NCBI GenBank assembly: GCA_032073245.1
Contig: DAMANX010000018.1
Coordinates: forward strand, 35,910 to 99,909
DNA: 64,000 nucleotides
Direction: 5' to 3'
Origin: QVMG01 sp032073245
GTDB taxonomy: Bacteria > Bacteroidota > Bacteroidia > Bacteroidales > Tannerellaceae
Shown: in pieces, positions 26,757 through 35,662 of the stretch
Numbering within the stretch: position 1 is the stretch's first letter
How the letters are laid out: each line of letters starts with the position of its first letter
Made by a program: the position numbers and the translations under genes
The notes under the pieces: model-generated
What the model was told of the DNA's origin: nothing
Databases searched by the model: none
The model's input: only the letters and a program-made list of their open reading frames with translations

Positions 26757-26828
26757 AGCCCTTTATCTGACTACTTGACTACTTTTCTGACAAAATTACA
26801 ATTTCTATTGAGATTTACCGCAGTGAGA

Positions 26829-27659
26829 TCACTTCTTTTTTGCATCGTAAGTGCACTGATAGAGGTATAATGCCAATTCCTCATCAGTCATATCCTTGAT
26901 CTCCTCCGGCATTATAGGTTTACCCAGATAAACATCTACAGTTTTCCCCCTTTTATTAAAGGCTTCTGCAGGCATACGTACGGTACGGATACGCCAATCA
27001 ATTGTAGCAAGCCAATAGAAAAAACGGGTATTCAGAAAATCAAATAAAACAGGGTAAATAGGTACTTCTGTTTTTCGCGCCAGCCGAATCACACTATGTG
27101 TCCAAGGCAGATCCTCTATATTTTTCTTCTTTTTATTATACATTGACACAGCACCGGCAGGAAAGAACCCCATCGGATGTCCTTCATGAAGACGTTGAAG
27201 AGAGAGACGTACTCCATTGATGTTAACCGGGGCACCGGATTCAGGCTTAGTTGCTTCAGGTACTACAGATATAAAATTATCTTCCATAGCGCCGATATTT
27301 GTCAATATACCATTTACCATCACCTTGAAATCAGGACGTCGACGGGCAAATATATCAATCAGGATAATTCCATCAATAGAACCTATCGGATGATTGGATA
27401 CAGTTACAAAAGCGCCTTCCGGTAATGTATCCAATAATTCTTCATTATGAACTTTATAACGAATATCCAATAATGGGTCATTTAGTAAAGCTGTTGTAAA
27501 TTCCGCACCTCTTAAATGACAATGGTTGGCATGTACCCTATTTACTTTATCTACACGCAGCCATTTCAAAACCAGTTTACCGATAAACGTACCAAAGCGT
27601 GTTTTCAAAAAAGGCACAAACTTTTGTAAATCATATATGTCTACAACTGTTTCTTTCAT
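26829..27659 (-). CDS. acyltransferase, PlsC/LPLAT family
   Basis: 276 residues. The catalytic motif HPIGSIDG is a variant of H-x4-D (SNHPIGSIDGIILID), and FFPAGAVSMYN is the substrate phosphate-binding block. These mark the lysophospholipid/haemolysin-type acyltransferases that move acyl chains to glycerophosphate or to ornithine and other amino head groups. It is the last gene of a four-gene cluster with gaps of 3-6 bp (cytidylyltransferase, SDR, CDP-alcohol transferase, acyltransferase), consistent with lipid assembly. The acceptor is unknown. Confidence 0.85.
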   Translation of the reverse strand: MKETVVDIYDLQKFVPFLKTRFGTFIGKLVLKWLRVDKVNRVHANHCHLRGAEFTTALLNDPLLDIRYKVHNEELLDTLPEGAFVTVSNHPIGSIDGIILIDIFARRRPDFKVMVNGILTNIGAMEDNFISVVPEATKPESGAPVNINGVRLSLQRLHEGHPMGFFPAGAVSMYNKKKKNIEDLPWTHSVIRLARKTEVPIYPVLFDFLNTRFFYWLATIDWRIRTVRMPAEAFNKRGKTVDVYLGKPIMPEEIKDMTDEELALYLYQCTYDAKKK

Positions 27660-27662
27660 AAA

Positions 27663-28556
27663 TTATTTAACAAAAGAAGCACACATCTTCTCATGTTTAT
27701 GCATAGCTATTATCAATACAATATTTAATAGAACAATCTCAAAGATAAAATAGGCCCATACATATCCTGTCAACACAATAATAAACATAACAATCGTACG
27801 TCCATTAAATGTAAGAAGGTCTATATATCTCTTCATGATCTGTTTGCTCTGCTTACGAAATTTCAATCGGATATCATCAGGTATATCTTCCCCATACCGG
27901 TCGTGCAAACTACGAAGCATACGCTGTAAAGAAGGCGTCGCTTTCACTTGCACAAGGGTATACCAACGATAAAAAAAGAAAAACGCCTTATTTATCCCTG
28001 GTTTCATTGATTTATATTCTGCATCTATCTGATCTATAGTCTTAAATTCTTTCCCTTTTTCCTTACTTATAAAATAGAGATGCAGGGTCTTATAATAATC
28101 AGTAATGTTCGCCTGTAACAAATGGGAAAAACCTGATAATACAGCTAGTGCAAAAAACCAATAAGTACCATATTCATTGGATAACCGCAATGCAAACCCG
28201 ATATATATACAGGCAAACCAAATATCACCGGCTACTCCATCCAGAATACGTCCGATTTCAGATTTTATACCTGTCAATCGTGCCAGTTGCCCATCAACAC
28301 AATCCAGTATGTTTGCACAAATTAAACAAAGAATACCTATTACATTATAAAGAATATTTTCCGGATAGAATAAAAAGCCTGCTGCCGCTCCAACAAAGAT
28401 CGATAGAATAGTTACCATATTGGGAGTAATCCATGTTCCACGTAGTAAACGGGCAATACGAAAACCAATCGGACGATAAAACACCCTGTCTATTGTATTC
28501 TCTGTTTCAATGGATTTTAACGATGCTTCGTACTCTTTATTCAACTCACTACTCAT
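27663..28556 (-). CDS. CDP-alcohol phosphatidyltransferase family protein
   Basis: 297 residues, inner membrane, about six helices. The diagnostic motif D-G-x2-A-R-x8-G-x3-D is complete in DCVDGQLARL and GRILDGVAGD, which bind metal and the CDP moiety. Such enzymes transfer a phospho-alcohol from a CDP-alcohol to another alcohol (PgsA, PssA, PI synthase). With a cytidylyltransferase in the same operon, the donor may be a CDP-activated soluble alcohol. A loop between helices (about 175-240) is longer than in PgsA. Confidence 0.88.
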   Translation of the reverse strand: MSSELNKEYEASLKSIETENTIDRVFYRPIGFRIARLLRGTWITPNMVTILSIFVGAAAGFLFYPENILYNVIGILCLICANILDCVDGQLARLTGIKSEIGRILDGVAGDIWFACIYIGFALRLSNEYGTYWFFALAVLSGFSHLLQANITDYYKTLHLYFISKEKGKEFKTIDQIDAEYKSMKPGINKAFFFFYRWYTLVQVKATPSLQRMLRSLHDRYGEDIPDDIRLKFRKQSKQIMKRYIDLLTFNGRTIVMFIIVLTGYVWAYFIFEIVLLNIVLIIAMHKHEKMCASFVK

Positions 28557-28562
28557 CGTTTT

Positions 28563-29291
28563 TTATTTAAAAGAATATCCCCCATCAACAACAATAATTT
28601 CACCATTCATATATTTATTTTCAATCAGCATCTTATATACTTCTGCTAATTCTTCAGGAGCACAGAATCGACCCAGGGAAACTTTACTCTCAATACTCCT
28701 ACGTATCTCTACCGGCTTTGTCTTTTGCCATTCTGTATCTACGAATCCAGGAGCAACACCATTTACACGTATTTGATAAGGCACCAGATGTTTTACTAAA
28801 TTCTTAACCAAAGCATGTACCGCACTTTTTGTTACTCCGTAAAACAACGACACCGAATGAGGATGGATGCCCATTAGAGAACCTGTAAAAACAACACTTC
28901 CTCCTTGACGAATATTATTCACAATACGTTGCAACAGAAATGTTGGAAAATGCACATTGACAAAGAATACACGCTCCCAATCTTCAAGAGTCATCTCTTC
29001 AAAAGAATCCCGACAAGTCATTCCTGCATTGAAAACAACCGCATCCAACTGACATTCTTTCTTCATCAGAAACTGGTGAATAATATCAATGCAAGCTTTG
29101 TCTGAACTATCTGCTTGCAACAGATCGACCTCTATTCCAAATCGCCCATGAAGTTCTTCACTCGTCATTCTGGCTACATCAACATCTGATGCATACGTAA
29201 GCAACAGATTATAGCCAGCCTGTGCCAAACAAGATGCTACAGCTTTTCCGATACCTTTGGTTCCTCCGGTAATCAATACATATTTTCCCAT
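28563..29291 (-). CDS. short-chain dehydrogenase/reductase
   Basis: 242 residues, cytosolic. Classical SDR: cofactor loop TGGTKGIGKAVA, the NAG motif (VFNAGMTC), the Ser of FTGSLMG, the catalytic YGVTK and the C-terminal GEIIVVDGGYSF. It resembles FabG-type 3-ketoacyl reductases. Its position between a cytidylyltransferase and a CDP-alcohol transferase suggests that it reduces a keto intermediate of a lipid head group or long-chain base rather than serving general fatty-acid synthesis. That role is inferred from context. Confidence 0.88.
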   Translation of the reverse strand: MGKYVLITGGTKGIGKAVASCLAQAGYNLLLTYASDVDVARMTSEELHGRFGIEVDLLQADSSDKACIDIIHQFLMKKECQLDAVVFNAGMTCRDSFEEMTLEDWERVFFVNVHFPTFLLQRIVNNIRQGGSVVFTGSLMGIHPHSVSLFYGVTKSAVHALVKNLVKHLVPYQIRVNGVAPGFVDTEWQKTKPVEIRRSIESKVSLGRFCAPEELAEVYKMLIENKYMNGEIIVVDGGYSFK

Positions 29292-29295
29292 AGGA

Positions 29296-29778
29296 TTATT
29301 TTTTCTCTGCTAACCCTTTTATGGTTTGCGGCTTAGACTGGCGCTGAGTATTGAGCGTTGCTTCATACGAATCGTGAATCGTCTTCTTCAAATTGGAAGA
29401 AGAAACACCTGTTCCGTAAGGAAAATAAAAAACTTGTACATTTAAATCCTTCAAATAATCGTATTTACCATACCAGTCATCTCCTACCACAAAAGCATCA
29501 ATATTCAGTTTTTTGACGATTTCCGTATGATCAAGTGTATGTTGTGGAATCACAAGATCCGGAGTCTTAAGAGCTTCAATAATTTGCAGGCGTTCATTAA
29601 AAGGGATTATGGGTGCCGCTTTATAGGAAGAGACCAATTCATCTGTACTCACTCCTACAATCATAATGTCTGCCAAAGCACGTGCATAGTTTATCATTCG
29701 CAAATGATTATAATGAAACATATCAAACGTGCCTGAGGTATATACAATCGTCTTGTCTTTAAACATGCTAACTTTCAT
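29296..29778 (-). CDS. cytidylyltransferase (TagD/glycerol-3-phosphate type)
   Basis: About 160 residues. The nucleotidyltransferase signature is TSGTFDMFHYNHL (H-x-x-H as HYNHL), followed by VGVSTDELVSSYK and the C-terminal motif GTGVSSSNLKKTI, related to RTEGISTT of TagD. It should make a CDP-alcohol from CTP and a phospho-alcohol. An open frame reaches a TTG at 29790, but ATGs at 29778 and 29766 are better starts; a -7 box (TATGTTTG, minus strand, 29788-29795) implies a very short leader. First gene of the four-gene lipid cluster. Confidence 0.85.
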   Translation of the reverse strand: MKVSMFKDKTIVYTSGTFDMFHYNHLRMINYARALADIMIVGVSTDELVSSYKAAPIIPFNERLQIIEALKTPDLVIPQHTLDHTEIVKKLNIDAFVVGDDWYGKYDYLKDLNVQVFYFPYGTGVSSSNLKKTIHDSYEATLNTQRQSKPQTIKGLAEKK

Positions 29779-29898
29779 TTTAAACTGCAAACATACGGAA
29801 AAACTTCTTATTAGGGAAAAGAATAAGATGAAAAGAGTCTTTGGTTTTTGGGAGAAAAGGAGATAAAACTATCCCAAAACAAATATCTATTAAGGAAA

Positions 29899-29938
29899 GC
29901 CTTTAATGCTTTTAAAGGCATTAAGGGCATTAAAGGCC
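29899..29938. repeat. TTTAATGCC-rich palindrome, copy 2
   Basis: GCCTTTAATGC and GGCATTAAAGGC flank a TTTTAAAGGCATTAAG core with further copies of GGCATTAA. It lies between the lipid cluster promoter and the pdxA terminator and is related to 23763-23799. Confidence 0.6.
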
Positions 29939-29991
29939 TGCTAACCATCATGCCATTATCAGAATAGCGAAAAGCCAATTATATACTAAGA

Positions 29992-30031
29992 AAAAGGCAG
30001 TTACCTTTTTTGTAGAAGGTAACTGCCTTTT
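29992..30031 (-). terminator. pdxA terminator
   Basis: A perfect 16-bp stem (AAAAGGCAGTTACCTT / AAGGTAACTGCCTTTT) with an 8-nt loop, 25 nt after the pdxA stop, T-rich on the minus strand. Confidence 0.85.
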
Positions 30032-30055
30032 GGTATAAATGTAACTAGCTTTTAT

Positions 30056-31165
30056 TTATAATGTATCTGCCCCTTCGTCACGAGTAAGGTCTAGCTTCAC
30101 ATTATCACCACCTTTGTCGAAGTATTGTCGGCGAAGAGGATTGGCTGTAGCCTCTTTATAGCGAAGACGATTACGATACACATCAATCGCTGTATAGATA
30201 GCCTGACGGAAAGAATCTTCTGATGCCAGATTCTGGCCGGCAATATCATAAGCTGTTCCATGTGCGGGCGAAGTACGAACAAAAGGCAAGCCTGCAGTAT
30301 AGTTTACACCATCTTCCATAGCCAATGTTTTGAATGGAGCTAAACCCTGATCATGATACATAGCCAATACTCCATCAAATTTATCATACATCCGAGAACC
30401 AAAGAAACCATCTGCAGCATAAGGGCCAAAAGACATAACGCCATGCTTTTCAGCCTCTGCCATTGCCGGAATAATCATTGTTTGTTCTTCTGTTCCTAAA
30501 AGGCCATTATCGCCAGCATGAGGATTCAAAGAAAGAACAGCTATACGAGGCTTTTCGATACCAAAATCCTGTTTTAAAGAATGGTTGAATATACTGAGCT
30601 TAGTAACAATATCCTCTTGTGTTATTGTACTTGCAACCTGCGAAAGAGGAATATGCCCGGTAACCAGTGCAACCCGAATCTGATCATTCATCAGGATCAT
30701 TAGCGCTTTCTGGTTTTCTAATGCCAATTGCTCTTCCAAATATTCTGTATGACCCGGAAAATGAAACTTATCATTCTGGATATTGTGCTTATTTATAGGA
30801 GCTGTAACAACCACATCAATCACACCATGTTTTAAGTCTTTCACCGCGACTTCTAATGCTTTAAAAGCAGCCTCCCCGGCAATCTCCGTGGATTGGGCAA
30901 TATCTACTTTGATATCTTCATTTACACAATTGATGATATTTACCCGGTTTATTCCAGCATCCTCAGCACGAGATATTTGACTCATATTGACAGGAGGTAA
31001 ATCCAATGCTTTACGATGAGAAGCAGCGACCTTCGATGAACCGTAAATTATTGGAGTACACAGTTCAACCATCCGCATATCGGAAAAAGTTTTCAGAATA
31101 ACTTCATAACCAATACCGTTGATATCACCGTGAGTAATACCCACCTTTATCATTCGTTCTTCCAT
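30056..31165 (-). CDS. pdxA: 4-hydroxythreonine-4-phosphate dehydrogenase
   Basis: Oxidises 4-phospho-hydroxy-L-threonine in the deoxyxylulose-5-phosphate-dependent pyridoxal phosphate pathway. 369 residues (365 if the second ATG, MIKVGITHGD, is used). Family motifs include VGITHGDINGIGYEVILKTF, VTAPINKHNIQ, HTEYLEEQL (metal-binding His), SLNPHAGDNGLLGTEE, MYHDQGLAPFKTLAMEDGV and RTSPAHGTAYDIAG. It is 12 bp downstream of the DUF4837 lipoprotein gene on the same strand. Confidence 0.95.
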   Translation of the reverse strand: MEERMIKVGITHGDINGIGYEVILKTFSDMRMVELCTPIIYGSSKVAASHRKALDLPPVNMSQISRAEDAGINRVNIINCVNEDIKVDIAQSTEIAGEAAFKALEVAVKDLKHGVIDVVVTAPINKHNIQNDKFHFPGHTEYLEEQLALENQKALMILMNDQIRVALVTGHIPLSQVASTITQEDIVTKLSIFNHSLKQDFGIEKPRIAVLSLNPHAGDNGLLGTEEQTMIIPAMAEAEKHGVMSFGPYAADGFFGSRMYDKFDGVLAMYHDQGLAPFKTLAMEDGVNYTAGLPFVRTSPAHGTAYDIAGQNLASEDSFRQAIYTAIDVYRNRLRYKEATANPLRRQYFDKGGDNVKLDLTRDEGADTL

Positions 31166-31177
31166 TCTATTTTATTT

Positions 31178-32224
31178 TTATTCTTTCTCTTCTATTTGAG
31201 CGGCGGGAATAGTTTGCACCTCCTGTATCTCAGAAGTTTCTCCTGGCAATACCATAGTGTACAGGGCAGCTTCTATCCGTCGAATATAGTTACGTTTACT
31301 TGTTTCGGGAGCATAAACAAATCCTTCTGCTACAATTACCCTATTATTCACTTCATCCAAACGGGCATGACTTACGAAAGGCCCCCCCATCATATCTCCC
31401 TCCATTCTCCATAACCCCCTTAGTACACCTGTATACTTCCCATTAACAGTTATTGGGGTATAAGTCGGCATAGCATAATTCGTGGACGTTGTCATATATG
31501 AATTAGGAAATGAACCCGGCAAATTAGCTTTCATTGCTGAATCACGTTTAGCAATCAAATAATCGAGTGTAAAAGTTTCAGGATCCGTATAAGGGAAAGA
31601 ATAGACAACTACGTCTATACGCCCTGTATTGGCATTATTCGAAGCCCAGAAGAAGTCAGTGGTATCTTTAAAGAAAGTCATATCATCCGAAACTTTCAAA
31701 GTGACATCAAACTTTCCCTTTACTTTTTCATATACAAGTTGACTATAGCTTCTCTGATATTGAGAAGCGGCACGAGTCATTTCCTCCTTTACAAAGAAGT
31801 TTACCATTGCTTTCGGATGTGCATTTGCATAAGCAATAGCATCTTCGGCAGATGGCGAATTCATCATAAGCACCAACTGTCCGTTTGCCCAAATATCACG
31901 TTCAAAACTAAGTGAAGTTTGCGTATATTTTTGAGGGTCAATATTAAGGACAAATATATTACGTACATAAGTTAATAGGCCATTAAAATGTTCAGGGCCT
32001 ACAAAAGTGATGCGTAAAGCCGGTTCTGACTGAGGTAATCCTAATACTTCTGAAGCCAGATCAGCTTTTATTGCTTCTCCAACTTCCCCTTTCCATAAAG
32101 CGGGGTCCATAGTTACCACTATTTCATAAGCTAAACCTGTTGCTCTTTTCTCAATTGGGTTCGACGAACATGCGCCTAAGAGAAAAAGCGACAAAAGACC
32201 AATGACTAAATGATGTGTTTTCAT
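31178..32224 (-). CDS. DUF4837 family lipoprotein
   Basis: 348 residues from the ATG at 32224, chosen because a signal peptide with lipobox begins there (LLSLFLLGAC, Cys about 19); a longer frame starts at 32281. The mature part is an alpha/beta protein with TYVRNIFVLNIDP, YSFPYTDPETFTLDYLIAKR and GLWRMEGDMMGGPFVSHARL, typical of DUF4837, a Bacteroidetes lipoprotein of unknown role. It lies between rlmN and pdxA on one strand with short gaps, so they may be co-transcribed. Confidence 0.85.
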   Translation of the reverse strand: MKTHHLVIGLLSLFLLGACSSNPIEKRATGLAYEIVVTMDPALWKGEVGEAIKADLASEVLGLPQSEPALRITFVGPEHFNGLLTYVRNIFVLNIDPQKYTQTSLSFERDIWANGQLVLMMNSPSAEDAIAYANAHPKAMVNFFVKEEMTRAASQYQRSYSQLVYEKVKGKFDVTLKVSDDMTFFKDTTDFFWASNNANTGRIDVVVYSFPYTDPETFTLDYLIAKRDSAMKANLPGSFPNSYMTTSTNYAMPTYTPITVNGKYTGVLRGLWRMEGDMMGGPFVSHARLDEVNNRVIVAEGFVYAPETSKRNYIRRIEAALYTMVLPGETSEIQEVQTIPAAQIEEKE

Positions 32225-32290
32225 ATTGTTTCTTTTATTTTTATTTACTCTTATATGATGCAAATATAATTCTTTTTCCATAAGGGTTCT

Positions 32291-33322
32291 CTACTTATTT
32301 TTATTCTTTTCCACTGTTGACAACAGCCCACATGCTGCCATGATATCTTCTCCACGTGATGAACGTATTGTGCAAACTACTCCTTTTGCATTGAGGGTAT
32401 CACGAAACACCTCCATTTGTTGAATATCGGAACTCTCCAATGTTTCTTCAGGTATGGCATGAAAACGGATCAGATTCACCCGGCAAGGTATTGAACTCAA
32501 GAGCTTTGCCAAGTCTGTAGCATGCCTGACACTATCATTTAGTCCTTTAAACACTATATATTCAAAAGAAACCCGTCGTTGATGGGTAAAATCATATTGT
32601 TTGATCAGATCCAAAACATCTTTCGCCGGAAATGCTTTTTCGACAGGCATCAAAGACATACGCTCAGCCGGATAAGGAGAATGCAGGCTAACGGCTAAAT
32701 GACAATCACTTTCATCCAGGAAACGTTTTAATGTTTTAGGAATACCAATTGTTGATACCGTTATACGTTTAGGACTCCATCCATAACCGTAAGAAGCCGT
32801 TAATATTTCCAAGACCTTGAAGAGTTCATTTACATTATCCAAAGGCTCGCCCATGCCCATAAAGACGATATTGGTAAGCTTATCTGCTTCCGGAAGGGAT
32901 TGTATCTGATTGAGTATCTCGTTGGCTGAAAGGTTAGCAATAAAACCTTGTCGTCCGGTCATACAAAAGCGGCAATTCATACGACATCCTACCTGGGAAG
33001 ATATACAGAGAGTCGCCCTATCGTCAGTCGGGATATAAACAGATTCAATGAAATTACCATTAACAGCAGGAAACAGATATTTGATCGTTCCATCCACAGA
33101 ATGCATTGACTCTACTGAAGGAAATACTCCAACTTCATAATGATCTTCCAGAAAAGAACGTTTTACAACTGCTATATTTGTCATCTCAGCAATGCTACCT
33201 ACTCTTTTCTTATACAGCCAATCTGCCAATTGCTTTGCAGCATAACCGGGAAGGCCTGCTTCAGCAGCAACCTCCTTAAGTTCTTCCAGTGTCATGCCTA
33301 ATAACAATTTCTTCTTTTCCAT
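32291..33322 (-). CDS. rlmN: 23S rRNA (adenine2503-C2)-methyltransferase
   Basis: 343 residues. The radical-SAM cluster motif C-x3-C-x2-C is CRMNCRFC, preceded by TLCISSQVG. Other family blocks are VFMGMGEPLDN, ITVSTIGIPKTLKRF, LAVSLHSP, and the C-terminal Cys in VVCTIRSSRG that forms the covalent intermediate. It methylates A2503 of 23S rRNA and, in other bacteria, A37 of some tRNAs. A good -7 box (TATCTTTG, minus strand, 33351-33358) is 28 nt upstream. Confidence 0.96.
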   Translation of the reverse strand: MEKKKLLLGMTLEELKEVAAEAGLPGYAAKQLADWLYKKRVGSIAEMTNIAVVKRSFLEDHYEVGVFPSVESMHSVDGTIKYLFPAVNGNFIESVYIPTDDRATLCISSQVGCRMNCRFCMTGRQGFIANLSANEILNQIQSLPEADKLTNIVFMGMGEPLDNVNELFKVLEILTASYGYGWSPKRITVSTIGIPKTLKRFLDESDCHLAVSLHSPYPAERMSLMPVEKAFPAKDVLDLIKQYDFTHQRRVSFEYIVFKGLNDSVRHATDLAKLLSSIPCRVNLIRFHAIPEETLESSDIQQMEVFRDTLNAKGVVCTIRSSRGEDIMAACGLLSTVEKNKNK

Positions 33323-33364
33323 TGATCAGTTTTCAGTGAGCCTTCTATTGCAAAGATACAAAAA

Positions 33365-33400
33365 AAGACGTGGATTACGTATTTACGCGATCCACGTCTT
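33365..33400 (-). terminator. terminator of the PpiD-like gene
   Basis: An 11-bp stem (AAGACGTGGAT / ATCCACGTCTT) with a 14-nt loop and, on the minus strand, a run of seven T. It lies 28 nt after the stop and abuts the rlmN promoter. Confidence 0.8.
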
Positions 33401-33428
33401 GTATATCTTAACGTATCCTTAAGAGGAA

Positions 33429-35564
33429 TTAATAAAAACGGATACGGTTATCTACTACTTTTGCTTTGCTAACTAGTGATTGAATTGCCTGATAACCGAA
33501 ACGATAAGAATTGTTCATATTGATACTGTTCATCTGAGCAGTCTGATCATATTCACCTCCGTTATCATTTTTATTAGTTACCTGCAATACATATACACCA
33601 CCAGTACCTGCAATAGGTTGGCTTAGTTGTCCAACTTCAGAAAGTGAAGCAATTGCATTAATTTTTGGTTCCAAACCGATACCCGAAATACGTTGCGTAT
33701 CAAATCCGACAAATTTCACTGAATCAACTTTACTATTCATTGCCTGAGCATATGCTTCAAGAGAATTCAAGTTTTTAGCTTTCAATTCGTCTACGATCAT
33801 CGCACCTTTCTTTTCAGCTCTCAATTCATTTTGCAACATTGGTGTTACAGAAGCTAATGAACGGTATCCTTCAGGAACAGTTCCCTGTACAACAGCTACT
33901 ACAAATTTATCATCACATTCGAAGATATCTGATATCTTACCTTTTTCTGTCTGGAATGCCCAACGAATCACCGGACGGCTGTTACGTATAAAACCTAATG
34001 TCTGATCATTCTTACCTACTGTTACATCTTTTGATAAATTATAACCGCTTTCCTGTGCGTTCTCTTCGAATTTGGCAGCTGTATTATTCTGAGATACATA
34101 GCTATTCAATTCGTTATATAGATTGCTGTAAGTCTTAGAACTTGGTGAAACAGCCATTTCGATATCAGCTACTTTATATTTAGTCACATTTGCTGTTCTG
34201 TCAGTTACTTTTACAAGTACGGTACCATACATCGTATTCACTGTCTTAATTTCATTCAAAGGAACAGAGAATACTACATCTTTAAACTCGTCATTTAACC
34301 ATGTACGAGCACTGGTTTCTGTCATCCAACCTACTTCACCACCCATTTGTGCCGCCTGGTCCATAGAATATTGACGGGCGATTTCTCCAAAATCAGCACC
34401 TTTTTTCAATACATCAATCAAGCTATCTGCTAATACTTTCATTTCAGCTTCTGAAGGAGCACCGATCATTATCTGGCTAACATTTACTGAGTCTGGAGCC
34501 ATAGTCTTGTCAACCAGCTTAAACAATCTGTATTTATTATCGGCGAAAATCGGACTATTAACATCACCAATCTCAGCTTGTGTTGCAAAATCTCTCTTAT
34601 CAACATCTAATCCACTAGCAGATACGAAAACATCCATGTAAGGAACATCAGAATATTCATTTACAAGGTCAGCAACATTGGAAGTTTCAGCCAATTCACC
34701 CTTTATATTTTCTATCTCAGCCTGTATTTTATTAAAATCTTCTGTACTTGGAGCTATATCAACTGCAATATAGTTGATCACTTTACCTTCTTGCTGCTTA
34801 TAAGATTCTTTACGCTGGTTGTACAGTTTCTCCAATTCCGCTTTACTTATTTGTACAACAGAATCTGGAATTGTAGTATATGATTGCATTGTATATGCAA
34901 TATCACTTGTCTTATTTGCATTTGTAAAGCTAGCTTTAGCATCTAAAGCATTCGCCGAAACAGCCTTTGTTAAGAGATTAGTATATTTTTCCTCTAAACG
35001 TTGATTCTTAATACTCTTTTCCCAGAACAACCAAAAATTACGGAACTGTAAAAGTTGTCCTTGTTGATCCGCCGGATAAGAGGCGATATTATCATCATCA
35101 ATGGTTTTAAGGAAATTCAATAAAGCTGTCTTGTCAAACTGGCCGGTTTGTTCATTGCGAAACATGGGCATTTGCATGATAACCGGAGAAATATTCTCTC
35201 CCTGTACCATATCGAATAACTCTTCGGCACTAACAGTCAGACCTAATTTTTCTGCAGCTTCTCCTAAAACAACTTCCTGTACCATGGACATATAGACCGA
35301 CTCACGAAGTTGAGTCATCATATCCTCCTGGATGTTAGCGTTTCCGGTCTGCATTTTGTACACTTCCGTCATTTCGTCAATACGAGACTGGTAGTCCTGA
35401 ATCGTTATTGTTTCTCCATCAACAGATGCGATCTTTTCTTGTGTTTGTCTGAAGTAAGTCGAACCAGAGTTCAAAAAGTCTCCAATGATAAAAGCAAACA
35501 AAGCAACCCCAACTACAATTATAAGTAGTCCTGCCTTGTTTCTAATTTTTTCCAGCGTAGCCAT
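33429..35564 (-). CDS. periplasmic peptidyl-prolyl isomerase/chaperone, PpiD/SurA-like
   Basis: 711 residues. One membrane helix near the N-terminus (about 12-30, GLLIIVVGVALFAFIIGDFL) anchors a periplasmic SurA-N-like helical domain (about 45-210). A parvulin (rotamase) domain follows around 350-455 (NVSQIMIGAPSEAEMKVLAD, FGEIARQYSMDQAAQMGGEV, GWMTE), with a second degenerate segment after it. It assists folding of exported and outer-membrane proteins. It is the last gene downstream of the lptC cluster but has its own upstream gap of 98 bp, with a near-consensus -7 box. Confidence 0.9.
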   Translation of the reverse strand: MATLEKIRNKAGLLIIVVGVALFAFIIGDFLNSGSTYFRQTQEKIASVDGETITIQDYQSRIDEMTEVYKMQTGNANIQEDMMTQLRESVYMSMVQEVVLGEAAEKLGLTVSAEELFDMVQGENISPVIMQMPMFRNEQTGQFDKTALLNFLKTIDDDNIASYPADQQGQLLQFRNFWLFWEKSIKNQRLEEKYTNLLTKAVSANALDAKASFTNANKTSDIAYTMQSYTTIPDSVVQISKAELEKLYNQRKESYKQQEGKVINYIAVDIAPSTEDFNKIQAEIENIKGELAETSNVADLVNEYSDVPYMDVFVSASGLDVDKRDFATQAEIGDVNSPIFADNKYRLFKLVDKTMAPDSVNVSQIMIGAPSEAEMKVLADSLIDVLKKGADFGEIARQYSMDQAAQMGGEVGWMTETSARTWLNDEFKDVVFSVPLNEIKTVNTMYGTVLVKVTDRTANVTKYKVADIEMAVSPSSKTYSNLYNELNSYVSQNNTAAKFEENAQESGYNLSKDVTVGKNDQTLGFIRNSRPVIRWAFQTEKGKISDIFECDDKFVVAVVQGTVPEGYRSLASVTPMLQNELRAEKKGAMIVDELKAKNLNSLEAYAQAMNSKVDSVKFVGFDTQRISGIGLEPKINAIASLSEVGQLSQPIAGTGGVYVLQVTNKNDNGGEYDQTAQMNSINMNNSYRFGYQAIQSLVSKAKVVDNRIRFY

Positions 35565-35662
35565 TTATCCTTTATTTATTTATGTTTATTATTACTCTGC
35601 TTTTTAAGGGTGCGAAGATACAAAAAAAAGGAATTGTTGCATCATTTCTCTTCTTTTTTTTA

